DNA of 64,000 nucleotides from Peptoniphilus sp. ING2-D1G. Lineage in GTDB: Bacteria > Bacillota > Clostridia > Tissierellales > Peptoniphilaceae. Of the stretch, positions 54,079 through 63,783 are shown in pieces. The notes below the pieces were generated by a model. The model was not told the origin of the DNA and did no database searches. It was given only the letters and a program-made list of their open reading frames with translations. The stretch spans positions 1,178,001-1,242,000 of the forward strand of contig LM997412.1 of NCBI GenBank assembly GCA_000952975.1. Direction: 5' to 3'. A program made the position numbers and the translations under genes. Every line of letters starts with the position of its first letter. Position 1 is the first letter of the stretch.

Positions 54079-54810
54079 ATGAAAGGCATAAATAAAAAAC
54101 TTGCACTGATTTTTATATTATCGGCAGCTGTTCCGATATTTTTCCAAATTCTCTTTAGAAACCAAAGCGTCAAGGACAATCTGATTTTATATATGGTCTT
54201 TTGGGTGTTGATCAACTATCTGTTCTTTGGGACTATTGCAGATATGCTCAAAAACTACTACATAATCTTCACCTTAAAGGGCATAAAAATAAATGCAGTT
54301 CCTTATGCAATAAACATATTTTTATATGCATTATTTATAGTTTTCTCCAACGGATACTTTGTACAACAGCTCTATATACCTGATAATGTCTCGCTGAATT
54401 CATTGGTATCTGTAGAAGTCGCTTTGATAATACTCTTCGGATTTTTAATTAATTTGTACCTGGGAGCATTCCCTCAAGCGCAGGAAAAAGAAAATTCCCT
54501 TGTATACACAATTTCTTCCAAAAATTCCTTTAGAAACGGCAAAGACAGATATGGAACAGTTGTGGGAAGTTTTGAAGAGGGTATAGTTTTAGGCACATTA
54601 ATCGTATTCTTCAATGATATCACAAACGTCTATACCAATAAGAAAAAGGATTCTGTGGTCATAAAGGCAAAGGGTGCCGTCAAGAACTTTTTAATTTCCG
54701 TAGGAACTCAGAGAAGTAAGGACAAACTCATTTCTATAATCGATGATGCTGTTGCTGAAAATAAGTTGGATAATAAAAAAGTCAATATTGCCTTTGATGT
54801 GAAATCATAA
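54079..54810 (+). CDS. membrane protein of unknown function
   Basis: 243 aa. Four hydrophobic segments in the first ~145 residues (LALIFILSAAVPIFFQILF, LILYMVFWVLINYLFFG, YAINIFLYALFIVFSNGYF, VEVALIILFGFLINLYLG) and a soluble C-terminal ~100 residues of beta type, ending KKVNIAFDVKS. The soluble part faintly resembles a PH-like domain; this is not firm. AGGAGGGCGAA precedes the ATG. Monocistronic with its own terminator. Function not recognised. Confidence 0.75.
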   Translation: MKGINKKLALIFILSAAVPIFFQILFRNQSVKDNLILYMVFWVLINYLFFGTIADMLKNYYIIFTLKGIKINAVPYAINIFLYALFIVFSNGYFVQQLYIPDNVSLNSLVSVEVALIILFGFLINLYLGAFPQAQEKENSLVYTISSKNSFRNGKDRYGTVVGSFEEGIVLGTLIVFFNDITNVYTNKKKDSVVIKAKGAVKNFLISVGTQRSKDKLISIIDDAVAENKLDNKKVNIAFDVKS

Positions 54811-54838
54811 ATACAATACTGACAAATTTATGTTAAGA

Positions 54839-54866
54839 CCGCAATTTATAAATTGCGGTACTTTTA
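54839..54866. terminator. terminator between convergent genes
   Basis: Perfect hairpin CCGCAATTTA/TAAATTGCGG followed by TACTTTTATA. Confidence 0.85.
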
Positions 54867-55607
54867 TATTCTAAATCCCTGTTTCCTTAAAACTTCGACA
54901 ACCTTGCTTTCTCTATTGGAAATTGAATCGTAAAACTTAGATAATTGATTTGTGAAGGTATCTGATCTTCTGTTCTCATCTCTTGTATCATAATAGTTGT
55001 TCATTTCAGCATCGAAATCCTTAAATTTATCAACATAGTTTTCAAGGGATTTGTACTCATTTTCAAAGCATCTGAATTCCATGCTCATCTTAGGTTTAAG
55101 TTGAGGTTGTTGATCAGGATATCCGATACCCATTCCAATTACCGGAAATGTATATTTCGGCAATTTCAAAAGCTCTATAAGTCTTTCATAGTCTTTGAGC
55201 ACAGAACCTAAGTACACGACTCCAAGTCCTAAACTTTCCGCTGCAACGCTTATGCTTTGCGCTCCTATAATTGAATCTGTAAATCCTTGAATAAGCATTT
55301 CAACGGAAGGATCCTTTAAATTTTCATAGCCTTTTTCTTCTGCGACTCTTCTTCCTCTGTAAATATCCGCTACAAACACCAAAAGTTCTGGAACATCCGC
55401 TACATATTCCTGTTCCGATATTTTTGTGATTTCATCTTTGAGTTTTTGATCTGTAATATGAATTATGGTCGATTCTTGAAGTCCCAAGGAAGTGGGAGAT
55501 CTTCTGTAAGCTTGGAAAATCGCTTGAAGTTCTTCTTTTTTTATTCTTTCCTTTTTAAACTTTCTTATTGTCTTATGCTCTTCAAATAGTTTCAATGTTT
55601 CGTTCAA
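54864..55607 (-). CDS. nitroreductase family protein (NfsA-like FMN oxidoreductase)
   Basis: 247 aa. HKTIRKFKKERIKKEEL (N-terminal FMN contacts), RRSPTSLGLQ, GAQSISVAAESLGLGVVYLGS and IGMGIGYPDQQPQLKPKM are the NfsA/FRP group motifs. It is a flavin enzyme using NADPH on nitro, quinone or flavin substrates. TTG start at 55607, 5 bases after GAGGTG. The lipid kinase lies 23 bases upstream, so the two are probably one unit. Confidence 0.9.
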   Translation of the reverse strand: MNETLKLFEEHKTIRKFKKERIKKEELQAIFQAYRRSPTSLGLQESTIIHITDQKLKDEITKISEQEYVADVPELLVFVADIYRGRRVAEEKGYENLKDPSVEMLIQGFTDSIIGAQSISVAAESLGLGVVYLGSVLKDYERLIELLKLPKYTFPVIGMGIGYPDQQPQLKPKMSMEFRCFENEYKSLENYVDKFKDFDAEMNNYYDTRDENRRSDTFTNQLSKFYDSISNRESKVVEVLRKQGFRI

Positions 55608-55630
55608 AATATCACCTCTAATTTAGCTTA

Positions 55631-56521
55631 TCATCTTGGTAGATAAACTTCCACTTTTTCTTGAAAAATCTCTATTTCAACGGGCAATGCCGGCCCTTCT
55701 TCACCATCTATATCAGTTTTAATATCGCTTTCGTCTAAAGAACTTATTTTTATATTTGATGCTATGAAATTTTCCACATCTTCATTTTTTTCAATCTCGC
55801 CCTCGATAGCGCTCTTTGCCTGCGATACTCTGTCTAAAAGTCCCTCTCCCTTTAAAATCAACACATTTGCTTTTCCGCTGGACATGGACTTGTTTTCGGA
55901 TGTAAATTCTAAACTCCCAAGTTTATTTGACAAGCTTATTAGCAAGTGATCCACATGTCCTTCATAGGAGCCCGCATCCGTCTCAACCTTTAAATTAAAA
56001 TATTTATTTTCCGATAATTTTTCAATGGATTTTTTAACATAGGTCAACATTCCGAATTTTTCTTTTTCCTCAGAGGAAACTTCGTGAACAGCTTCTGAAA
56101 CTGAACCTATGCTTGCAAAAAGAGAAAAACATCTTCCATTACACACGCCTATGTCTATTTTTTTAGTTTTGTTGAATTCAAATTCTTCAATGGCATCTTC
56201 TTTGTTCTGAGCAATTCCCAGATGTTTAGAGAGAAGATTTCCGGTTCCTCCGGGAATTATGGCAAGTTTCGGCAAGTGATTTTGTTTGTAAATTCCTTGA
56301 ATAATTTCATTTACCGTCCCATCTCCTCCAACAGAACAAATGGCATCATATTTTTCCTCTGAAGCCCTTTTGGCAAATTTTTCAGCATCTCTTGGTTTTT
56401 TTGTAATCATGCTGTAGACTTCATCAAAATACTCTTTTAGTTTATCTACGAGTATATTTTCAAAGTCTTCAGAATTCTGGTCGCCTGAATTTGGATTTAT
56501 AATTAACATTATTTTCTTCAT
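55631..56521 (-). CDS. diacylglycerol kinase family lipid kinase (YegS/DgkB-like)
   Basis: 296 aa. DAGK catalytic domain: IINPNSGD at the start, the ATP-site loop CSVGGDGTVNEIIQG, and IPGGTGNLLSKHLGI. The C-terminal part has DHLLISLSNKLGSL and the family end EGPALPVEIEIF. It phosphorylates diacylglycerol or a related lipid in the cytosol-facing leaflet. GGAAGGAAAA precedes the ATG. Confidence 0.93.
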   Translation of the reverse strand: MKKIMLIINPNSGDQNSEDFENILVDKLKEYFDEVYSMITKKPRDAEKFAKRASEEKYDAICSVGGDGTVNEIIQGIYKQNHLPKLAIIPGGTGNLLSKHLGIAQNKEDAIEEFEFNKTKKIDIGVCNGRCFSLFASIGSVSEAVHEVSSEEKEKFGMLTYVKKSIEKLSENKYFNLKVETDAGSYEGHVDHLLISLSNKLGSLEFTSENKSMSSGKANVLILKGEGLLDRVSQAKSAIEGEIEKNEDVENFIASNIKISSLDESDIKTDIDGEEGPALPVEIEIFQEKVEVYLPR

Positions 56522-56696
56522 AATTTTTTCCTTCCCTCAATCCCTCAATATCTATTTTTAATATACCCAATAAATTCTCTTTACGTCTTTGCTAAATTCA
56601 TAATATTTTTAATATTTTTATATGGATTTGTTATAATTATGGTATTATAGGAGCATAGATTTATTTTTATAATTTATGAAGAGGAAAGGTGAAGAA

Positions 56697-57788
56697 ATGA
56701 TTAAACCGCGCGAGCCTATATTTAACGTAACTCCATATGTCCCGGGAAAACCATCTGAACAAGTTAAGAAGGAATTTAACCTGGACAAAGTAGTGAAACT
56801 TGCATCAAATGAAAACCCCATCGGAACAAGCCAAAAAGTAATAGATGCACTTATAGAATACATTAAAACAGGGGTAAATATTTATCCTGATGGAAGTTCC
56901 ATTGAAATCAGAAAACAAATCGCTGAACATTTTGACTTGAAACCCGAAAATATCCTCATGTCAAACGGCGCAGATGATGCCCTTGGAGTAATTGCTCAAA
57001 CCTTCCTTGAAGAAGGAGATGAAGTTCTGATTTCAGAATATTCCTTCGCAAGATATGGCGACAATTCAAAAATAATGGGAGCTACTATAAGAGAAATACC
57101 CATGAAGGACTTCAGATTTAATCTTGAGGCAATGAAGGAAGCGATAAATGAAAAAACAAAACTCATCTGGATTTGCAATCCGAATAACCCCACAGGAACA
57201 ATGCTCACTGAAAATGAAGTAATTCCCTTTATCGAAAGCGTTCCTGAAAACATCCTGATAGTCTATGATGCAGCTTATGGAGAATATGTGACCTCAGATA
57301 AATATCCGAAGGATAGCATTCACTTCTTCCAAAGATATCCCAACGTATTGACTGTAAAAACTTTTTCAAAAATATACGGACTTGCAGGACTTAGGGTCGG
57401 CTATGTAGTTTCCACTCCTGAGATCAACGACTTTTTAAACAGAACAAGACAACCCTTCAACTGCAATGCACTTTCACAATTGGCTGCAGGAGTTGCCCTT
57501 GAAGATGAGGATTTTATAAAAAAAGTTTACGAAGTTAATAAAGAAGGTAAAGAGTATCTATATGGATTATTTGCAGAACTGAACCTACCCTATGTAGAGA
57601 GCGAAGCAAACCATATTTTCTTTGAAACTCCGGGAATTCCATCACAAGATCTGTTCCATGCCCTTGAAAAAGAAGGCGTGATAGTAAGACCTCAAAAAAA
57701 TTCCTACACAAGGCTTACAATAGGTACCACGGAAGAAAATAAATTCTTTGCCGAAAAACTTAAAAAAGTTTTGGGTGAACTTAAATAA
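56697..57788 (+). CDS. hisC: histidinol-phosphate aminotransferase family protein
   Basis: 363 aa from ATG 56697 (MIKPREPIF); the ATG at 56676 is rejected because its codons contain the ribosome site AGGAAAGGTG. Class II PLP aminotransferase: SNENPIG, NPNNPTGT, DAAYGEY (PLP ring), KTFSKIYGLAGLRVGY with the Schiff-base K225, and C-terminal Arg near RLTIGT. No other his genes are nearby (hisS is a tRNA synthetase), so it may serve as an aromatic or general aminotransferase. Confidence 0.9.
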   Translation: MIKPREPIFNVTPYVPGKPSEQVKKEFNLDKVVKLASNENPIGTSQKVIDALIEYIKTGVNIYPDGSSIEIRKQIAEHFDLKPENILMSNGADDALGVIAQTFLEEGDEVLISEYSFARYGDNSKIMGATIREIPMKDFRFNLEAMKEAINEKTKLIWICNPNNPTGTMLTENEVIPFIESVPENILIVYDAAYGEYVTSDKYPKDSIHFFQRYPNVLTVKTFSKIYGLAGLRVGYVVSTPEINDFLNRTRQPFNCNALSQLAAGVALEDEDFIKKVYEVNKEGKEYLYGLFAELNLPYVESEANHIFFETPGIPSQDLFHALEKEGVIVRPQKNSYTRLTIGTTEENKFFAEKLKKVLGELK

Positions 57789-57840
57789 CAAATTAACTTA
57801 ATAATTGAATTTGTTTAAATACAAAGACAACTTCACAATA

Positions 57841-57880
57841 AAAAACAAGGTAATTCTTTATTTATTACCTTGTTTTTTAT
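57841..57880. terminator. bidirectional terminator between hisC and hisS
   Basis: Hairpin AAAAAACAAGGTAAT/ATTACCTTGTTTTTT; T-runs on both strands. Confidence 0.9.
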
Positions 57881-57906
57881 GTTTTTTATTTTATCCTTCA
57901 TATAAA

Positions 57907-59220
57907 TTATATTTTACTTAACTTTTCAACTATTTCATCAACATCAAATAAATCCTGTTCCCCGCTCTTCATGTTTTTCAAGGTGTATTTATTCGATTTC
58001 ACTTCATCTTCTCCCACTACTATAGTATAGGGAATTTCCAAAGCATCGGCATATTTGAATTTTTTGCCCAGTTTGCTTTTCTCAGTGTATGCTATGCTCT
58101 TTACACCTTTTTTTCTGAGTTTGGAAACGAGTCTTATTCCTTCGTGGATATATTCGTCCATGGGGATTACTATCAAATCGATAAGACTCTGTTTTTTAGC
58201 TTCAACAATTTTTGCCTGAGTGAGTTGATAATAAAGTCTTGAAAGGCCTATGGAAAGACCTACCCCGGGAAGTTTCCTTTCAGTATAGTAGCTTGCAAGG
58301 TTTTCATATCTGCCTCCTGAACATACTGAGCCGATTTCCGGATAGTTATCCAGAATAGTTTCATAAACGGTGCCCGTGTAGTAATCTAAGCCTCTGGCTA
58401 TTTTTAAATCAACTTTGTAATTGGCTTCCGGAATGTCGTAATCTTTAATATATTCTATTACGGTTTTTAATTCTTCAAATCCTTCTTCAAATATTTCATT
58501 TTCTATATTAAGTGATTCCAGTTTTGCAAAAATTTCGTCATTGGTTCCTTCTATTAAAATGAAATCCAGGATTTTATCCGCATTTTCTTCGCCTATACCT
58601 TCTTCAATCAACTCTTGAAGTACACTTTCCTGTCCGATTTTATCAATCTTATCCACTGTTCTGAGCACATTTGCCGAATCTTCTATGCCAAGGTATGAAA
58701 AGAACCCCTTTAAAACCTTTCTGTTATTGATTTTTACGGCAAATTCATCAAACCCTAAATCCTTAAACGTATGATATATTACCACGGGAAATTCAGCATC
58801 ATTTGAAATATCAAGTTTTTCATTTCCTATGGTGTCTATATCGCATTGATAGAACTCTCTGAATCTTCCCTTTTGAGCCTTTTCGCCTCTATATACCTTC
58901 CCAATGTGATATCTTCTAAATGGAAAAGACAAATCATTAAAATGCTCTACAGTGTATCTTGCAAGAGGTACAGTCAAGTCAAATCTCAAGGACATATCCG
59001 TATCTCCCTTTTGAAATCTGTAGATTTGTTTTTCAGTTTCGCCGCCACCCTTTGCCAAAAGCACTTCGCTTCTTTCAATAACAGGTGTGTCAATGGGCAA
59101 AAATCCGTGATTTTCAAAATTTTTCCTTATTGTATCCATCATTTCATTAAAAAGTATTTGATCCTTTGGCAACAGTTCCATAAATCCAGGAAGAGTTGAC
59201 GGTTTTACAATTTCGCTCAT
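57907..59220 (-). CDS. hisS: histidine-tRNA ligase
   Basis: 437 aa from ATG 59220; a TTG at 59235 is rejected since GGGGGAAA lies before this ATG. Class II synthetase motifs: motif 2 FRRYHIGKVYRGEKAQKGR, REFYQCDIDTIG, the HisA loop GLDYYTGTVYE and motif 3 GGRYENL...PGVGLSIGLSRL. C-terminal anticodon-binding domain (~330-437). No T-box leader upstream. Confidence 0.96.
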   Translation of the reverse strand: MSEIVKPSTLPGFMELLPKDQILFNEMMDTIRKNFENHGFLPIDTPVIERSEVLLAKGGGETEKQIYRFQKGDTDMSLRFDLTVPLARYTVEHFNDLSFPFRRYHIGKVYRGEKAQKGRFREFYQCDIDTIGNEKLDISNDAEFPVVIYHTFKDLGFDEFAVKINNRKVLKGFFSYLGIEDSANVLRTVDKIDKIGQESVLQELIEEGIGEENADKILDFILIEGTNDEIFAKLESLNIENEIFEEGFEELKTVIEYIKDYDIPEANYKVDLKIARGLDYYTGTVYETILDNYPEIGSVCSGGRYENLASYYTERKLPGVGLSIGLSRLYYQLTQAKIVEAKKQSLIDLIVIPMDEYIHEGIRLVSKLRKKGVKSIAYTEKSKLGKKFKYADALEIPYTIVVGEDEVKSNKYTLKNMKSGEQDLFDVDEIVEKLSKI

Positions 59221-59279
59221 TTTGATTTCCCCCAATTCTTAAATAATGCTATTTTATCACATAAAACTATATTAATGTA

Positions 59280-60584
59280 CTAATCTGTTGTTTTTTTACT
59301 ATTTATATATTCCACCAACAAAGTGTAAAGCGGAAGGATGTATAAATAAAAGGCAAACAGTATAGCCGATTTATCCGCTTTTAAAGTGCTTAAGGGCACA
59401 GCTGATGCGATGGACCACGGTATCATTCCCGATATCAATATCGAAGAATTTTCTATAAATATCGCCAATTTCTGATCATCTGTTATCCCCTTGCAAAGTC
59501 GGTAATTTAAAACTGTAGCCAGAGATTGATTGCACGCTATCATACTGGTTATAATTCCTGTAACAAGCACGGCAAAAAAATCAAAAGTCCTTTCGGATAA
59601 TTTGTATATCGCCGACTTAATATTTTCTAAAAGTCCCGTTCCTTCAAATATCCCCGAGTAGGTGGAAGCTATCATGATGATTATAGAAACATTTATCATT
59701 GATACCATTCCTCCGCCCTTAAAGAGCGCGTTTATATGTTCATTGGTTGATTCATAACCGAAAATTGAAAATTTAAGTATTTGTCCTGCACTTAAATCCT
59801 GAAAAAAATATGACAACAGGATTGCACAGACTATAGATACGCTCATGGTCTTCTTTACGTCGACTTTAAATAAGGACAAAACCACTATTACTAAGGCGGG
59901 AAGTATCATTACAGTTTCTAAATTGAAATTATCCTTTAACAGATTGATCGTCTTATAGTCCACAGAACTTGATCCCGCTCTTAATCCTATTATATAATAA
60001 AATATCAATGTCAGAATTGTAGGTACTATAGAAGTTTTAAACATAAGCTTCAAATTTTCAAAGAGATTTGTTCCGCTTATTTCACTGACCAATAATGCAG
60101 AAGTGGACATAGGAGAAAATCTATCTCCATAAAAAACTCCGCTTAACACAGCTCCTGCAACTATTGTATCATTTATTCCCATAGCTCTGGCCATGGAAAT
60201 ACATATTACACCCATAGTCGCTGCAGTGCCGAAGGATGTACCTATTAACATCGATAAGATGGAACACAAAATAAAAGTAACGGGAATAAAAAGCTCAGGA
60301 GTGATAAGCGCAGAACTTTTTACTATTATGTATGCTATGGTTCCCGAGGATTTCCATGTGGCGGTGATTATTCCTATGAGCATAAATACCTTTAGAATAT
60401 TGGTCATCTGCAAAAATCCCTCATAGGCCATTTTTGAAATTTCAAAAATTGTATTTCCCTTTTTTATCCCATAAAAACAAAAGATTAAAAATCCTATCAA
60501 AAGCGCATAGATCACACTGTAACCCATCAACACAAAATAGAGCAGTATCAAGGAAAAAAGTGCAATTATAATTAACTCAAACAT
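59280..60584 (-). CDS. nhaC: Na+/H+ antiporter NhaC family
   Basis: 434 aa, about 11 membrane helices. Typical NhaC stretches are GTSFGTAATMGVICISMARAMG (split by helix), GAVLSGVFYGDRFSPMSTSA and ACNQSLATVLN. It extrudes Na+ for H+ or exchanges organic acids in related members; substrate not proven. It starts 3 bases after the murI stop, so both share one transcript. Confidence 0.9.
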   Translation of the reverse strand: MFELIIIALFSLILLYFVLMGYSVIYALLIGFLIFCFYGIKKGNTIFEISKMAYEGFLQMTNILKVFMLIGIITATWKSSGTIAYIIVKSSALITPELFIPVTFILCSILSMLIGTSFGTAATMGVICISMARAMGINDTIVAGAVLSGVFYGDRFSPMSTSALLVSEISGTNLFENLKLMFKTSIVPTILTLIFYYIIGLRAGSSSVDYKTINLLKDNFNLETVMILPALVIVVLSLFKVDVKKTMSVSIVCAILLSYFFQDLSAGQILKFSIFGYESTNEHINALFKGGGMVSMINVSIIIMIASTYSGIFEGTGLLENIKSAIYKLSERTFDFFAVLVTGIITSMIACNQSLATVLNYRLCKGITDDQKLAIFIENSSILISGMIPWSIASAVPLSTLKADKSAILFAFYLYILPLYTLLVEYINSKKTTD

Positions 60585-60587
60585 TTT

Positions 60588-61409
60588 TTACCCTTTGACT
60601 TCAAAACTTTTAACATCCAAATTTTCCTCAGGTTCATCTAAAAGCTTTGAAATTATTCTTTTAAAGTTTTGCACATTTCCTGATACATAAAAACTGATTT
60701 TCTGGTCTTTTCCACAAGATTCTATTCTAAGGCCCTCTATCATTCTTTTAAGGTCTTTGGATATTGATTTTGCAGGATCAATAACCTTTACATTCTTGTT
60801 GTTTTTTTTCAAAGCCATGTCAAGATTTTTCTTTGTGAAGGACAAATGAGTACATCCAAGTAATACAGTATCATAATCAAAATCCTTAAATTCTAAATAT
60901 TTATTTAAAATTTCATAGCTTTCTTCACTTTCTCCCTTTCCGGACTCTACGATATTTACCAGCTCAGAACAACCCCTTATTTTCACATTGACCTTTGAAT
61001 CCACTTTTTTTATAGCACTTTGGAAAGCATCACTCTTTGCAGTAGCATTAGTTGCAAATATCAATATGTTTTTGTTATGTGTTACCATAGCGCTATCCAG
61101 CGCTGCGGCTCCTATTACTGCAAGGGTCGGAAAATCAAAAAGGCTCTTGATTTCATCTAAGCAATAGCTTGCAGAGGTATTACTTGCTAAAACAGCCGCC
61201 TTCACATTTAGTTTTTTCAACTTTTCAAAAGACTCTATGGTATATGCTGTTATATCGCTTACATCCTTTTCTCCATAGGGCATTCTCGCCGTATCTGCAA
61301 GATATATAAAATCTTCCGTAGGAAAAGATTTTATAAGTTCTCTTAAAATACCCAAGCCCCCAACTCCACTATCAAATATTCCTATAGGCCTCTTATCTGA
61401 AAAATTCAT
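60588..61409 (-). CDS. murI: glutamate racemase family protein, first catalytic Cys replaced by Ser
   Basis: 273 aa. Fold and landmarks match MurI: FDSGVGGLGILRE, YLADTARMPYGEKDV, and LLGCTHLSF (C185, H187). The usual first catalytic Cys of the ACNTA motif is Ser here (S76 in VLASNTSAS); the codon is AGT, one base from TGT. So the enzyme may be inactive, act in one direction, or have another role (some members are gyrase inhibitors). It sits upstream of nhaC. GGAGCGATGTT precedes the ATG. Confidence 0.88.
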   Translation of the reverse strand: MNFSDKRPIGIFDSGVGGLGILRELIKSFPTEDFIYLADTARMPYGEKDVSDITAYTIESFEKLKKLNVKAAVLASNTSASYCLDEIKSLFDFPTLAVIGAAALDSAMVTHNKNILIFATNATAKSDAFQSAIKKVDSKVNVKIRGCSELVNIVESGKGESEESYEILNKYLEFKDFDYDTVLLGCTHLSFTKKNLDMALKKNNKNVKVIDPAKSISKDLKRMIEGLRIESCGKDQKISFYVSGNVQNFKRIISKLLDEPEENLDVKSFEVKG

Positions 61410-61552
61410 AACATCGCTCCTATTTAATACGATAACTTAAATAATCAACCAATATTATTTTATCAAAGTATAGATTAAAAGAATAGTACTTTAACTTTTT
61501 ATTAATTTGCAAAATATTTTTTGGGTATAGAAATATAAAGCGTGGTGATATT

Positions 61553-62092
61553 ATGATCTATTTATTTGCAGGCAGATCCGGCTCCGGAAAAACAACTCAA
61601 GCGAATATATTAAAAAAACAACCCAACTTCTATAAAATAACCACCTATACTACCAGAGGTAAACGAAAAGGTGAAATCGAAAATGTGGATTACCATTTTA
61701 TTTCCAAGGAAGATTTTTTTAATTTGAAAGAAGAGAATTTTTTCATAGGAGCAGCGGAATTTGCCGGAAATTATTACGGAATATCAAAAAAAGATTTGGA
61801 AAAATACGCTAATAGCTCAAAAAATATAATACTGGTGTTGGAGCTTGAGGGGATAAAGGAAATAAAAAAGAACTTTAAAAATGCCATCTGCATTTATCTT
61901 TATTTAAAAGAAGAAGAAATGGTCAAGAGAATGAAAGCAAGAGGAGACAGTGACGAAAAAATAAAAAACAGGCTTGCAAATCTGCAAGACTTCGCCCCCT
62001 ACTCCGATTACATAATAGACGCATCGAAAGGCGTAGATGAAATCGCAAAGGAAATAATGGATATTGTATGCAAATTATCCATTAAATCGTAA
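61553..62092 (+). CDS. guanylate-kinase-like P-loop kinase
   Basis: 179 aa. P-loop GRSGSGKTTQ (residues 7-16), TTYTTRGKRKGEIENVDYHF (GMP-binding region of guanylate kinases), and lid KARGDSDEKIKNRL. It is about 25 residues shorter than standard Gmk and diverges in the P-loop (usual GPSGVGKGT), so it may be a second, specialised copy. GTGGTGATATT precedes the ATG. Divergent from murI. Confidence 0.8.
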   Translation: MIYLFAGRSGSGKTTQANILKKQPNFYKITTYTTRGKRKGEIENVDYHFISKEDFFNLKEENFFIGAAEFAGNYYGISKKDLEKYANSSKNIILVLELEGIKEIKKNFKNAICIYLYLKEEEMVKRMKARGDSDEKIKNRLANLQDFAPYSDYIIDASKGVDEIAKEIMDIVCKLSIKS

Positions 62093-62140
62093 TTTTTATC
62101 TTGTTTTTGTTATATGATATATTTTTTCAAAAAAATTAAA

Positions 62141-62178
62141 AAAAGGAAAGATCTTGAATTTAGCGTTCTTTCCTTTTT
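62141..62178. terminator. bidirectional terminator
   Basis: AAAAGGAAAGA/TCTTTCCTTTT hairpin with A- and T-runs; separates two convergent genes. Confidence 0.85.
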
Positions 62179-62184
62179 ATGCTT

Positions 62185-63783
62185 TTATATCAATAATTTT
62201 CCCGCATTGGATAGATATGAGCTCACTCTTTCAAGAGCTATAAGCACCTTTTCATAAATCAGTCCGCTTTCAGGATCGCAGATACCAGATTTCATTCTGT
62301 TCAAATGAGAAACTCTGTAGTCGACCGTCTCACCTTCAACAACCTTATTGGTCGCTCTGAGCTTTTCAATCTTTTCCTGCTTATCAATTTTTGAATATAT
62401 AACCTCAAACATTCCCGATATGGCTTTGTCTATGTTGTCAATTTCCTTTACAGAGACTTCAGTATACGTAAGTCCCCTTTCCATGTTGGTCTTTGCAAAT
62501 TCAGCTATGGATTTTAAGTGATCTCCTATTCTTTCTATATCTCTTACTATTCGCATATAATTGGTGAAGTTCTCAGCGATACTGTCATTCATTCTGTCAC
62601 CTAAGACATCGATTATGTACTTTGTTATATTTGAGTTTAAAAAGTTAATTGTCTCTTCATTTCTAAATATTTTGTCGTATTTTTCCTGATTGAAGTTTAA
62701 AAATATACTCATTGTAGATTCGTAATTTTCTCTTGCAAGGTCTACCATTCTGTTGGTTTCAGCTCTGATATTTGTAAGAGCCAAGTTGGCATCGGTCATA
62801 TTTCTGTCAGTTATGTATTGCAAAGACAGAGAATCCGCCTTTTCATCTTTGCCGGGTATTAATTTAGTTGCAAGTTCGGCAAGTTTTTTTGAAAAAGGAA
62901 ACAACATCACCGTTGTAGCAATGTTGAAAAATGTGTGCATGTTGGCAACCTGAGCCGCTCCTCTGGGTCCCGATATATCTATTATAAAATCCGCTATGGG
63001 TAAAGCTCTCGCCAAGGTTATGAATATCAAAGTTCCTATAAAATTGAAAAGTACGTGCACCGCTGATGTCCTCTGCGCGTTTTTGCTGGCTCCTATTGCA
63101 GATAATACCGAGGTTATACATGTGCCGATATTAAATCCGAATATTATGTACATGCTTGAGTGAAGATCTATTAGCCCTTGACTTGATATGGCTTGTAATA
63201 TGCCCACAGATGAAGATGATGATTGTATTATTGCTGTGAAAATCGTACCTACTACCACTCCTAAAATCGGATTTTTAAACTTGGTCATAAGTTCTACAAA
63301 TATCGGTTCGTCTTTTAAGGGTTTCATTGATGTGGACATCATTTCCATCCCTATAAAAAGCATTCCCAACCCAAGTATTACCTGCCCTAAATACTTCGAT
63401 CTGTCACTTTTTGAAGCCTTGTATATAACAAAGCCCGAAAATGCGATCAATGGAGCGATTTTCGTTATATTGAGGGCTACAAGTTGACCTGTGACTGTAG
63501 TCCCGATATTTGCTCCCATTATTACTCCTACCGCTTGAGAAATGGTCATTAATCTCGCATTTACAAATCCCACCACCATTACCGTGGTCGCTGATGAAGA
63601 TTGAATTATAGCGGTAACTACAACTCCTACCAGTACTCCCTTTAAAGGGCTTGAAGTGAGTTTTTCTATTGTGGTATGGAGCCTTTTTCCTGCGACAAGT
63701 TCAAGAGCCGAACTCATCATTTCCATTCCGAATAAAAATAAAACCAAACCACCCATCAAGCCCAACAAATAGCTTATTGACAT
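62185..63783 (-). CDS. Na/phosphate cotransporter with PhoU-like domain
   Basis: 532 aa. Two inverted Na/Pi repeats with QSSSATTVMVVGF (near residue 61) and QSSSSSVGILQAIS (near residue 187), the NptA/NptII signature, about 8-9 helices; then a PhoU-type helical domain from ~325 to the end (NIRAETNRMVDLARENYES, RDIERIGDHLKSIAEFAK). It takes up phosphate with Na+ or has a related role. GAGGAGGTAGAA precedes the ATG. Single gene at this end. Confidence 0.92.
   Translation of the reverse strand: MSISYLLGLMGGLVLFLFGMEMMSSALELVAGKRLHTTIEKLTSSPLKGVLVGVVVTAIIQSSSATTVMVVGFVNARLMTISQAVGVIMGANIGTTVTGQLVALNITKIAPLIAFSGFVIYKASKSDRSKYLGQVILGLGMLFIGMEMMSTSMKPLKDEPIFVELMTKFKNPILGVVVGTIFTAIIQSSSSSVGILQAISSQGLIDLHSSMYIIFGFNIGTCITSVLSAIGASKNAQRTSAVHVLFNFIGTLIFITLARALPIADFIIDISGPRGAAQVANMHTFFNIATTVMLFPFSKKLAELATKLIPGKDEKADSLSLQYITDRNMTDANLALTNIRAETNRMVDLARENYESTMSIFLNFNQEKYDKIFRNEETINFLNSNITKYIIDVLGDRMNDSIAENFTNYMRIVRDIERIGDHLKSIAEFAKTNMERGLTYTEVSVKEIDNIDKAISGMFEVIYSKIDKQEKIEKLRATNKVVEGETVDYRVSHLNRMKSGICDPESGLIYEKVLIALERVSSYLSNAGKLLI

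Noticed and set aside
56676-57788. hisC as part of a histidine operon
   Set aside because: No other histidine biosynthesis gene is in the window; hisS on the other strand is a tRNA ligase.
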